DNA of 53,513 nt from Acidobacteriota bacterium (GTDB lineage: Bacteria > Acidobacteriota > UBA6911): assembly GCA_016934295.1 (NCBI GenBank), contig JAFGTD010000297.1:1-53513 (forward strand), in the 5' to 3' direction. Under the pieces are notes generated by a model. The model saw only the letters and a list, made by a program, of their open reading frames with translations. It was not told the origin of the DNA and searched no databases. Position numbers and translations under genes: made by a program. Position 1 is the stretch's first letter; the number at the start of each line of letters is the position of its first letter. Shown one piece after another: positions 42,525 to 50,785 of the stretch.

Positions 42525-44453
42525 ATGAAGGGAAAATCGCGATTCTGGAAAAGCAGGACGTTGGACGAAGATAAACCCTTAAATTCTCTACAGATACAAG
42601 CCGAACTCGCAGCAGCGCACGATCGAATCGAAGAGAGTGAAAATAATTTTCGCAGTCTAATCAAACACAGTGACACCGGATTGCTGGCGGCAGATACCCT
42701 GACACATCGTTTCGTAATCGCCAATCCGTCCATATGCCGCATGCTCGGTTACAGCGAGAAAGAACTCGTTTCGATGGGAGTGGAAGACATCCATCCTCCG
42801 GATGAACGAGGGTGTGTACTGGATCTTTTCAAAAAACTTGCCCGTGATGAAATCAAGTCGACACCCAAAGTTCCGGTTGTCCATAAGGACGGATCTGTTT
42901 TCCAGGCTGAAATTGATGCCTTCCCGATAACCATAAACGGGCGAACCTGCCAAATGGGAATTTTCCGGGATATGACCCGGCACAATATGGCCGACGAAGC
43001 GTTGCGGGAAAGCAGACAGTTATTTTCCACCGTCTTCAATAAAAGCCCGATCGGCATCTTCATCACGCGTCTTTCGAACAATAGCTTTGTCGATGTAAAT
43101 GCCCAATTTCATGCAATGACCGGCTTAACCGGAAATGAAGTCATCGGCCATTCTCCTCATGAATTGAACATCTGGGAAAATCCAGAGGAATGGGACCGGA
43201 TCGTCCAGAAAATCTGTAATCGTAATAAGGTTTCAGGGATGGAAATGAAGCTCCGGGAGAAGACAGGAAAGATCGTCGACATCCTGTTTTCATCCGAGTT
43301 GATAGAACTGGGCGGGGAACCCTGTATGCTCTCAATGGCCCTGGACATTTCGGAGCGCAAGCAAACGAGGGAAGCCCTCGAGCAGCGTATCGATTTGCAG
43401 CATCAGCTTACAAACATTAACGCTACCGTTCCCGGCATGATCTACTCCTTTAGAATGAATCCGGACGGCACCACCAGCCTTCCTTATTCAAACGCCAGGA
43501 TTTACGAGCTGTGGGGGTTGCACCCTGAAGAAGTAGCGGAAGATTTTTCCACGGGCCTGGCCCGGATTCATCCCGCCGATATCAGTCACGTCTGGGAATC
43601 CATTTCAGAATCCGCACGCACGCTGAAACCGTGGCGCAACGAATTCCGGGTGAGGCATCCGGAAAAAGGCCAGAGATGGATAGACGGATTCGCGCTCCCA
43701 AAGCGCCAATCAGACGGCAGTATTCTCTGGCATGGTTTCGCCTATGACATAACGGACAACAAGCGCGCCCAGGAACGCTTGCGCCGGTTCATCGCCGCCG
43801 GCCCGGCCGTTCTCTATGTCCTCGAGGCCAAAGGGAGCCGGTTACAGATTACCTGGGTAAGCGAAAACCTGTATCCGGTTATCGGTTGGACTCCGGCTGA
43901 GGCACTGGAGAAGAAAAACTGGTGGCTGGACAATATCCACCCTGAAGACCGCGACCGGATTGCAGAATGTCATCCTGTCCCATATGACACGGACCACCAG
44001 GTACTGGAATACCGTCTTCTCCGTAAAGACGGTAGGTTCATGTGGATCCGGGACGAAAAACGGTTATTGCGCGGAATTGACGGGAAGCCGGATGAAATCG
44101 TGGGAGCATGGGTGGATATATCAGAACGGGTGCAACTGGAAACCCAGTTGCACCAGGCACAAAAACAGTAGGCCAAAGACGGGCTGACGGCGTTGACCGT
44201 AGCGGAGAAATCCGAAAGAACCATCGATCTTCTGCTTTCGGACGTCATTATGCCTCATGTCAACGGATTACAGCTTGCGGAAAACCTCCGATCGCGACAC
44301 CCCGGGATGAAAATACTTTTCATGAGCGGTTATACCGACAACCGTCTGATTCGTGTAAACGCTTTATTGACGGACATGGACTACATACCCAAACCGTTTT
44401 CATCGCTGGAACTCGTGGATAGAATACGCAGGGTGCTGGACGGGAGGATTTAA
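42525..44453 (+). pseudogene. Decayed PAS-rich hybrid sensor kinase (kinase core missing, in-frame TAG)
   Basis: The first 548 codons encode four PAS domains (about 40-155, 160-275, 285-410, 415-540; examples ITLRIHPADISHVW and GWTPAEALEKKNWWLDNIHPEDRDR). The series ends with LETQLHQAQK, which normally leads into a HisKA domain. Instead, two codons later, a TAG (44169-44171) is followed in the same frame by the second half of a response-regulator receiver domain (LLSDVIMPHVNG, FMSGYTDN, KPFSSLELVDRIR). The histidine kinase, ATPase and first receiver part are deleted. A PAS-only protein may still be made; phosphorylation output is lost. Confidence 0.75.
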
Positions 44454-44468
44454 TTTTCTTGCCGGAAT

Positions 44469-44918
44469 CTAGTGTCCGGTAACGGTCGGGAATCCCGCCG
44501 CCTTCCAGGCGTTTATACCCCCCGTCATACATGAGGATTTTTTGTAACCGGCTTTCCTGAGAATATCCAGACCGACCGGGCTTCGGTCGCTCGAACGGCA
44601 CACGACGACTATTTCCTTATCCTTCGGCAGCTCGTTTAACCTGTACCTCAACTGACCGAGGGGGATTAACACAGCTCCCTGAATGCGTTCCTGTAAAAAT
44701 TCATTTAATTCCCGCACATCGAGAATGAACGCACCGTTCATTTTTTTGGAAGCCGCCTGCCTGGCCGATATCTTTTTAGGATACACTTCGGTCGGATTGC
44801 CCGGCTGCATGGCCGCAAAGGCGGATTCAGCCCGAACAACCGGACTTCCCTTACAAACAAGGGCAATACCCAGCAGTAAAAAGGCTGCAACATATCTTTT
44901 TGATAATGGCTGAAGCAT
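44469..44918 (-). CDS. Secreted rhodanese-like protein
   Basis: This 149-residue protein has a signal peptide (MLQPLSKRYVAAFLLLGIAL...) and a single rhodanese domain. The active-site Cys lies in VVVCRSSDRS, DVRELNEFLQERI precedes it, and GGINAWKAAGFP closes it. It transfers sulfane sulfur in the envelope. The start at 44918 follows GAGGAGAGAA. It is convergent with the decayed sensor gene. Its target is unknown. Confidence 0.88.
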   Translation of the reverse strand: MLQPLSKRYVAAFLLLGIALVCKGSPVVRAESAFAAMQPGNPTEVYPKKISARQAASKKMNGAFILDVRELNEFLQERIQGAVLIPLGQLRYRLNELPKDKEIVVVCRSSDRSPVGLDILRKAGYKKSSCMTGGINAWKAAGFPTVTGH

Positions 44919-44971
44919 TTCTCTCCTCAAAAAATTCCTCAGATTCGCATTTTAAGAAACTAAATTTTATT

Positions 44972-46261
44972 TTATCTCCGAAATGAACTCGATAACTTTT
45001 TAAATCTTTCTACGATTAATTCAACGGCTTTTTCCCGTCCGTTTTCACGGCTCATTTTCCTGCTGATTTCACGCACCCTGACAGGCATTTCCGGAGAATT
45101 GAGAACCGACAGGATCGATCGGGCGAGTTTTTCAGCCGTTACGGTTCTTCGGTAAAGCGGTTTGGGGGCCACCCCTAATTGTTTCAACAGCATGCCCCAT
45201 GAAGACTGGTCATTGGCATGTGCCACGATGATGGATGGACAACCGGCCCGAATTACGGTCTGTGTCGTTCCAGCGCCGCCTGCGTGGACGACAGCCGCGC
45301 ATCGGGGAAAAACCTGCTAGTGAGCTACTTCGGCAACCCTGTATATATCCGGATTCTCGGGGATATCATCTATTAAATCCCATCTGGACTGGATAATGGC
45401 CCGGCAGCCTGCAATCCCGGCCGCATCAACCATCAATCGGGTAATGCCTCCGGGAGACGGATCCATTTCCATAACACTCCCGAAAGTCATAAATATGGGA
45501 CGCGAACCGGAATCCAGGAATTTTTCAAGACCGTCGGGAATCGGAACAGATTCGTTTTCTTCCGGTACATTGCAAAAACCGCAGACATGAAAATTGTCTT
45601 TCCAGTCCGTTTGAGGGGGAAAAAGCGCGGGACTGACGGTAAACAGCGTCAGCCAATCGGAAAACCAGGAATTCTGAAGGACGCTGTCAACAGGTAAAAG
45701 GTTTTCACGCTTCCGCATTGCATCGATGGAAGAGCGGAAACACCGGTTGAGATACCGATCGACGAGTTTCCACATAAGAGAATTTACATACCCGCCCAGA
45801 TTTTTATTCAGAGGAGATATAACTTTCGATGGAACAGGCGCCAGCGTCGGGAAAACGGAAACACAGGGAAGGTTCGCCTTTTCGGCAGCTATTGCAGCCG
45901 GATAAACAATAGCGTGACGGATAAGAATTTCATTTTCCCGACACAGCTTTTTCGCATCTACCAGGAGGCCATCGGTTACCGGGTCCAGGAAATAAGACAG
46001 AACCATTCGCAATTGTTTCAGGAAATTTCGTTCGTCGACCAACGTCTTTCCCAGCCGTGCCATGAAATCGGATTCATACGCAGGCATGGCATGATCGATA
46101 AGCCGGAATCCAAGGTTTTTCTCGAATGAGGCAAAATCCATCTTATTAAAACAAGTGGCTGCCAGGATCACCTCATGGCCGGCCTTCTGCAGCTCTCCGG
46201 CAAGGGCAATAAACGGTCGAATATCCCCTTCCGTTCCCCATGTCTGCATTCCTATTTTCAT
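44972..46261 (-). pseudogene. UDP-glycosyltransferase-like gene interrupted by amber stop
   Basis: The frame encodes a GT-B glycosyltransferase of the sterol/antibiotic UGT type: MKIGMQTWGTEGDIRPFIALA at the start, then PIFMTFGSVMEMDP in the C-terminal half. At 45317-45319 a TAG ends the first 314 codons (EVAH-stop). In the same frame, QVFPRCAAVVHAGGAGTTQT and the rest of the donor-binding domain follow to 44972. Only the stop interrupts the family pattern H-x-x-x-FPR-x-AAVVHxGGAGTT, so a single base change probably inactivated it. The full frame is 430 codons including both stops. Confidence 0.8.
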
Positions 46262-46306
46262 TCCGAACTCCCGGAACGGGATCCCTTCCCCTACTATTTT
46301 ATAGGC

Positions 46307-46855
46307 CTACTCCAACCGCTTGAATATGTAGCGCACCGCCATGTCCCCATAAGACATCTTCCCCTCCGGTGAGGGTGCCAGATCCATCCCGGGCATGACC
46401 ATTTTGTCGTACTGGGGTGTCAGGATGAGCGAGTCGCCTTCCAGTTGACAACCGAAAGTCATAGACGATCCCCGATTCATCATGGTTGGAATCATACCCA
46501 CCAGATGGTGCACTACCAGAGTGGAACCGTCATATGCATAGGTTCCGGCGTCGGCCATGAAGTTGCCGACGAATCCTGCAGAGCCGCCTTCAGCAGACTG
46601 GCCGCCCGTTGCCTGGCGTGGTTCCGGAGAAAAATCGCGTATGGCGCTATAATGTTTCTCCATAACAAAAAGCATAAAAGCCTGGGGAACCGTGGTTCTT
46701 TTATTGTCGCCGGTGCCGACTTCCATTTCTTCGATCGTCCAGACTCCCTGAATCGAAGAGCTGTTGTTTTCCATTGTCGCTTCAGGTTCCGCACTGCAGG
46801 CTGCAATCAGCGACAGGGTTGCGATGAGACATAGAACGGTTAAGGTGTGCTTCAT
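46307..46855 (-). CDS. Lipocalin-like lipoprotein
   Basis: This 182-residue protein has a lipoprotein signal (MKHTLTVLCLIATLSLIAAC, Cys at 20). A lipocalin-like domain follows: IQGVWTIEEMEVG at the start, then GTYAYDGSTLVVHHLV and a C-terminal MAVRYIFKRLE. It is probably anchored in the membrane and may bind a small hydrophobic ligand. GGAGGA lies 5 bases before ATG at 46855. Confidence 0.72.
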   Translation of the reverse strand: MKHTLTVLCLIATLSLIAACSAEPEATMENNSSSIQGVWTIEEMEVGTGDNKRTTVPQAFMLFVMEKHYSAIRDFSPEPRQATGGQSAEGGSAGFVGNFMADAGTYAYDGSTLVVHHLVGMIPTMMNRGSSMTFGCQLEGDSLILTPQYDKMVMPGMDLAPSPEGKMSYGDMAVRYIFKRLE

Positions 46856-47261
46856 CTGAATCCTCCTTCGTTTTTCAATCCGGTCCGGGAACAATCGTGC
46901 CCATTACCCACACGAATAACAAATTCCGTGTGGCCGGTCACAGGCTTGTTCCCCATCCGGACCCGACATACCATTACTATTTTCGATGTCCTATGACCAT
47001 ACTACGTTATTGTTGACCGGGTATAATAAAAAAGGCCGCTACAAAGCGGCCTTTTTCATTCTTTGAATCGGATTGCATTTGAGCACAACATGAATCGGCA
47101 TATCACATCTTGCCGGTTGCATCGATCAAGTTTATAGTATCGTTTCCTGTAAAGGCAATATCGCTGTCTGTCAGTACATAAAGTGTCCGTAGCAGTTCGG
47201 CTCTCGGTTCATCGACCGTATGTCGTATGTTTTATTCTGCTGCTGTCAATAACACGGGTAT
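46856..47261. other. Intergenic region with terminator between two minus-strand genes
   Basis: The only clear feature is the bidirectional terminator at 47029-47056. The stretch before the lipocalin-like gene is presumably its promoter region; no consensus pair stands out. No coding sequence is recognised. Confidence 0.5.
47029..47056. terminator. Bidirectional rho-independent terminator
   Basis: GGCCGCT and AGCGGCC flank an ACAA loop, with five A's before and five T's after. The stem therefore works as a terminator on either strand. It lies downstream of the small secreted protein gene (minus strand). Confidence 0.85.
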
Positions 47262-47540
47262 TTATTTCCCACCGGTCAGCAACTTAAAAATAAAAATCAA
47301 ACCGGCGATTCCCTTTTCATCAATCTCGGTTTCAAAACTGGAATCTCTATCGGTAAGTTCGGACGGCCCCGGCATCGGTGCGTCCGCAAAACATGGCTGG
47401 TCTTCGCAGCCGTTTTCATAAGTACCGCCTTCGCCGATTTCTCCCCGATTTTTATCACCGCCGGCTATAACAGACGATGCCGGCATAAAAACAAATGCTG
47501 TTAGCAGGACAACCATCACAAAAGCTGTTGCTTTTTTCAA
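47262..47540 (-). CDS. Small secreted protein (unknown)
   Basis: This 92-residue protein has a signal peptide (TTG start, MKKATAFVMVVLLTAFVFM, cleavage near IAGG). The mature part is acidic with two cysteines (NGCEDQPCF) and a hydrophobic tail GIAGLIFIFKLLTGG. AAAGGAG precedes the TTG. No family is recognised. It is divergent from the ArsR-led efflux operon. Confidence 0.65.
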   Translation of the reverse strand: MKKATAFVMVVLLTAFVFMPASSVIAGGDKNRGEIGEGGTYENGCEDQPCFADAPMPGPSELTDRDSSFETEIDEKGIAGLIFIFKLLTGGK

Positions 47541-47728
47541 AATATTCTCCTTTGGGACGAATTTTTTCTAAATCCAACTGCACACATTGGGTTCAAACAC
47601 ACAAACATAAAAATAGTTTCGGATTTTCTTGAAATTGCCTCATTCAGTTGAGAAAGGAAAAACAAAGGGATACGGGATACAGTTGTTCTGGATCACCCGA
47701 TAAATCATCCGCCGCGTAGAATCCGGCA

Positions 47729-47778
47729 TTGACAATTCAGGAGAGCGGTTCTAAATTGTTTCCTTGTAAGGAAACAAT
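47729..47778 (+). promoter_or_regulatory. Promoter with palindromic operator for ArsR-RND operon
   Basis: TTGACA (47729-47734) and TAAATT (47752-47757) have 17-base spacing. From 47755 to 47778, ATTGTTTCCTT and AAGGAAACAAT form a perfect 11-bp inverted repeat around GT. The palindrome covers the -10 and start site, the expected place for an ArsR-type repressor made by the next gene. Confidence 0.75.
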
Positions 47779-47784
47779 CATACT

Positions 47785-48150
47785 ATGAAACACTTGAGCA
47801 GCGACATGTCGGTTCATCAGAAAATATTTCAGATGCAGTGTGAAATCTGCAAATCGCTCGGACACCCGATCAGGCTGCAGATCGTAGACCGCCTCAATAA
47901 AGGCGAGGCCTCGGCGTCCTGCCTGATTGCCGCCCTGGAAATTTCCAAGGGCAGCCTTTCAAAGCATATGTCGCTGCTGCAGCACGGCGGGATCGTGGAA
48001 GCCAGGCGTGAAGGAAGACAGATAATCTATCGCCTTACGGATCCGGAGATTTATAAGGCATGCGCTATTATGCGCTCTATTCTCTATCGCAGGCTGATAC
48101 AGGGAGAGAAACTGGCTTTGGCGATAAAATCCGCCAAAGTTAATCAATAA
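47785..48150 (+). CDS. ArsR-family transcriptional regulator
   Basis: This 121-residue winged-helix protein has the ArsR pattern LGHPIRLQIVDRLNKGEASASCLIAAL, the recognition helix KGSLSKHMSLLQHGGIVEARREGRQIIYRL, and a C-terminal dimer helix. Cys19/Cys22 (CEIC) and Cys46 could serve in metal or redox sensing, but no standard metal box is evident. It sits 6 bases after a palindromic operator and is followed by a TolC-adaptor-RND operon, which it very probably represses. Confidence 0.88.
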   Translation: MKHLSSDMSVHQKIFQMQCEICKSLGHPIRLQIVDRLNKGEASASCLIAALEISKGSLSKHMSLLQHGGIVEARREGRQIIYRLTDPEIYKACAIMRSILYRRLIQGEKLALAIKSAKVNQ

Positions 48151-48185
48151 CCGTAACAACATTTGAATTCCAGTCTGGTGGAATT

Positions 48186-49553
48186 ATGGCCAAGTATAAG
48201 AATCCGATCATTTGGTATATCGCAGCTTTATGCATCCTTTTCAACCAACCGTCTGTTGCCCAGGATAGATTGGCGCTGTCGGAAGCGGTCGCCCGGGCGC
48301 TGGAGTCCAATCCGGAGCTGGCAATAGACGAACCCGGAAGGCAGGCCGCGCAAGCCGAGTTTAAAGCAGCCGGGGGAGGCTATCTGCCGCGCCTCGACTT
48401 TGAACAGTCCTATCTGGCCGGCAACAATCCCGCCTTTGTCTTCAGTACCCTTCTGACCCAGGAAAAATTTACCGAGGCTAATTTTGACGTCGCGACCCTA
48501 AACGCACCGGATGCCGAAGACAACTGGCAGACCCGCTTTACGCTGCAGCAGACGATCTGGGATTTCGGCAGGACGCGTACGCATCGGGAAATAGCCCGCA
48601 TGGGCGTTCAGAAAGCCGACCAGTCCCATGAGGACCATATACGCCAGGTTGTGCTGGCCGTCATCGAAGCCTACTACGCAACAACCCTCGCCGGGGAATC
48701 GCTGGAAACCGCTCGTATAACTCTTCGGTCGGCCGAAGCCATCGAGGCGCAAGCCGAAGCAAGGGTGAGGGAAGGCGTGGCCGTGGAAGCCGACCTCCTG
48801 CGCAGCAGGGTCTATCTTTCATCGGCGAAGCAGCGGGAAATCGAGGCTACGGGCAACCTGGAAAATGCGCGGGCCAGGCTGAACCGCCTCATGGGACGGC
48901 CGCTTTCCCAGCCCGTCGGAGAAACCTCCGCCTTGCTCCCGATTGAAATATCCCTTCCATCAGAAGAGTCCCTGCTTTCCGAACAGAAACAACGACGGCC
49001 GGATTACCGGAATCTTCTAACCGAGTTGGAAGAAGCGGAACTGGGGGTCCGTGCCCGTAAAAAGGAATTCCTGCCCGTAGTGGCCGGCTACGGCACATGG
49101 GAGGCGGATAATCCTTCTCTGGACACTTCCGGAGGAAACAACTGGGCCGCGGGAATCAGCTTGAACTGGAATCTTTTCTCGGGAGGAAGCGACAAAGCCC
49201 GGCTCGACGCTTCCCGCTTTCGCCTGGAACAGAAACGCCGCCAGATCCGGGCAATGGAATCCGCCATGGCTCTGGAAATCCGCAACGCCCTGGTCCGGTA
49301 CCGTTCCGCGAAGCAACAGGTCGCTGCAGCCCAGGCGGCAGAAGCCCAAAGTGAAGAGGGGCTCAGAATACTCAGAAATCGCTATGAAGCAGGCCTGGCG
49401 ACGATGACCGACCTGCTTTCGGCCGAAACCGCACGCAGCAGTGCAAGGACAACTCTTACCGAGGCACTTTATCGGCAGCGTCTCAGCTACGCACAGCTTG
49501 AATATGTTGCCGGGATCCTCAGCCCGACATCGCCGGCGGTAAATCTGCAGTGA
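48186..49553 (+). CDS. TolC-family outer-membrane efflux protein
   Basis: This 455-residue protein has a signal peptide (ending VAQDR) and the two long coiled-coil repeats of TolC. These include LALSEAVARALESNPELA, QTIWDFGRTRTHREIA, RLNRLMGRPLSQP, and in the second half LNWNLFSGGSDKARLD and RNRYEAGLATMTDLLSAE. It forms the outer-membrane exit duct for the RND pump encoded next. It lies 35 bases after the ArsR gene and 38 before the adaptor gene. Confidence 0.92.
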   Translation: MAKYKNPIIWYIAALCILFNQPSVAQDRLALSEAVARALESNPELAIDEPGRQAAQAEFKAAGGGYLPRLDFEQSYLAGNNPAFVFSTLLTQEKFTEANFDVATLNAPDAEDNWQTRFTLQQTIWDFGRTRTHREIARMGVQKADQSHEDHIRQVVLAVIEAYYATTLAGESLETARITLRSAEAIEAQAEARVREGVAVEADLLRSRVYLSSAKQREIEATGNLENARARLNRLMGRPLSQPVGETSALLPIEISLPSEESLLSEQKQRRPDYRNLLTELEEAELGVRARKKEFLPVVAGYGTWEADNPSLDTSGGNNWAAGISLNWNLFSGGSDKARLDASRFRLEQKRRQIRAMESAMALEIRNALVRYRSAKQQVAAAQAAEAQSEEGLRILRNRYEAGLATMTDLLSAETARSSARTTLTEALYRQRLSYAQLEYVAGILSPTSPAVNLQ

Positions 49554-49591
49554 AGAGAATATTATTGTAGCGACGGAGGCATAAAAGAATC

Positions 49592-50785
49592 ATGCAAACA
49601 AAAGCTTTTCTCACCATTCTCATCATAGGGCTGGCGGTACTGACAGCCTGCGGCGAAAAACACACCGATGCGGTATCGGATCTTTCTGCCGTGCCCGTCA
49701 GCGTGATCTCGGCCCAATATCAATCCATCTCGACAACCCTGGAAGTGCCGGGAACGGTACAGCCTCGAAAACGAATCGCCCTCGCTTCCCAGATCAACGG
49801 CTTTGTCAAAGAGATGCGGGTACGAGCCGGCGACCGCGTGAAATCAGGCCAGGTCCTTGCCACGCTCGACTCTCGGGATGCCGCCAACCAGCAAGCGGCC
49901 GCCGAATCGGCCGTCAGAGAAGCGCAGGCCGCCCTATCGGAAGCCGGCCGGGCTTACCAGGCTGCGGTTGAAATGCAACGGGCCGCAAAATCGGCGCTGA
50001 ATCTCGCGAACCAGACATACACACGCTATCAGAAGCTTTTCGAATCGCGCTCCGTATCGCCCCAGGAAATGGATGAAATCCGCACCCGGCGCGACGGGGC
50101 TCAAGCGGAATTTTCATCTCGGGAAGCAATGGTCGCTGCGGCTGAAGACAGGATCCAACAGGTGGAAGCAAGGATCTCACAGGCGAAAGCACAGGCAGGC
50201 CGCGCCGATGTGCTGATGAGTTATACCCGGATCGATGCGCCCGAATCCGGCGTTGTCGTTGAACGGTCCGCAGATTCAGGAACAGCAATCTTCCCCGGTT
50301 CTCCGCTGCTCGTAATGGAGACGACCGGAAAGCCGCAGGTCCTGGCGAGTATCCCGACCGAGTATTCCGGTCACCTGAAGATCGGCATGGCAATCAGGCT
50401 CAGGCAATCCGATTCCACCCCGTTCATGGAAGGCAAGCTGTCCGAAATCGTTCCCCAATCCAATCCTGCCACTCACAGCATTCAATTCAAAGTCGACCTT
50501 CCTTCAGACGCTGCGGTGGTCCACGGGCAATATATGAAACTGGAAGTGCCGACAGGAACCCGCGATGCGCTGCTGATCGCGCGGAGCGCCGTTCGCGAGT
50601 CGGGTCAGCTTATCGGGCTGTATGTCGTCGAAAACGAATCCAGGGCCAGCTTCCGCCTTGTTAAAACCTCCCCTTACGATGCGGAAAAGCTGGAAATCTT
50701 ATCGGGAGTCGGTCAGGGCGAGAAGATCATTCTTCAGCCCGACGACCGGATTACGGACGGAATGCCGGTGGAGATTCAACTATGA
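49592..50785 (+). CDS. RND efflux periplasmic adaptor (MFP) lipoprotein
   Basis: This 397-residue protein has a lipobox (VLTACGEK, Cys near 20). An HlyD-like first beta-barrel/lipoyl segment follows ([31 protein letters not shown]). Then come a long alpha hairpin (about 105-210), a second lipoyl half ([23 protein letters not shown]) and the membrane-proximal barrel. It links the RND pump to the TolC protein. Its stop overlaps the RND start (ATGA). No substrate-specific feature is seen. Confidence 0.92.
   Translation: MQTKAFLTILIIGLAVLTACGEKHTDAVSDLSAVPVSVISAQYQSISTTLEVPGTVQPRKRIALASQINGFVKEMRVRAGDRVKSGQVLATLDSRDAANQQAAAESAVREAQAALSEAGRAYQAAVEMQRAAKSALNLANQTYTRYQKLFESRSVSPQEMDEIRTRRDGAQAEFSSREAMVAAAEDRIQQVEARISQAKAQAGRADVLMSYTRIDAPESGVVVERSADSGTAIFPGSPLLVMETTGKPQVLASIPTEYSGHLKIGMAIRLRQSDSTPFMEGKLSEIVPQSNPATHSIQFKVDLPSDAAVVHGQYMKLEVPTGTRDALLIARSAVRESGQLIGLYVVENESRASFRLVKTSPYDAEKLEILSGVGQGEKIILQPDDRITDGMPVEIQL

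Noticed and set aside
42525-46261. Pyrrolysine or general amber recoding to explain two in-frame TAG codons
   Set aside because: TAG is an ordinary terminal stop in the AAHS transporter, MBL hydrolase and ResB genes. The sensor gene also has a large deletion, so local decay is simpler. It is kept only as a check in the findings.
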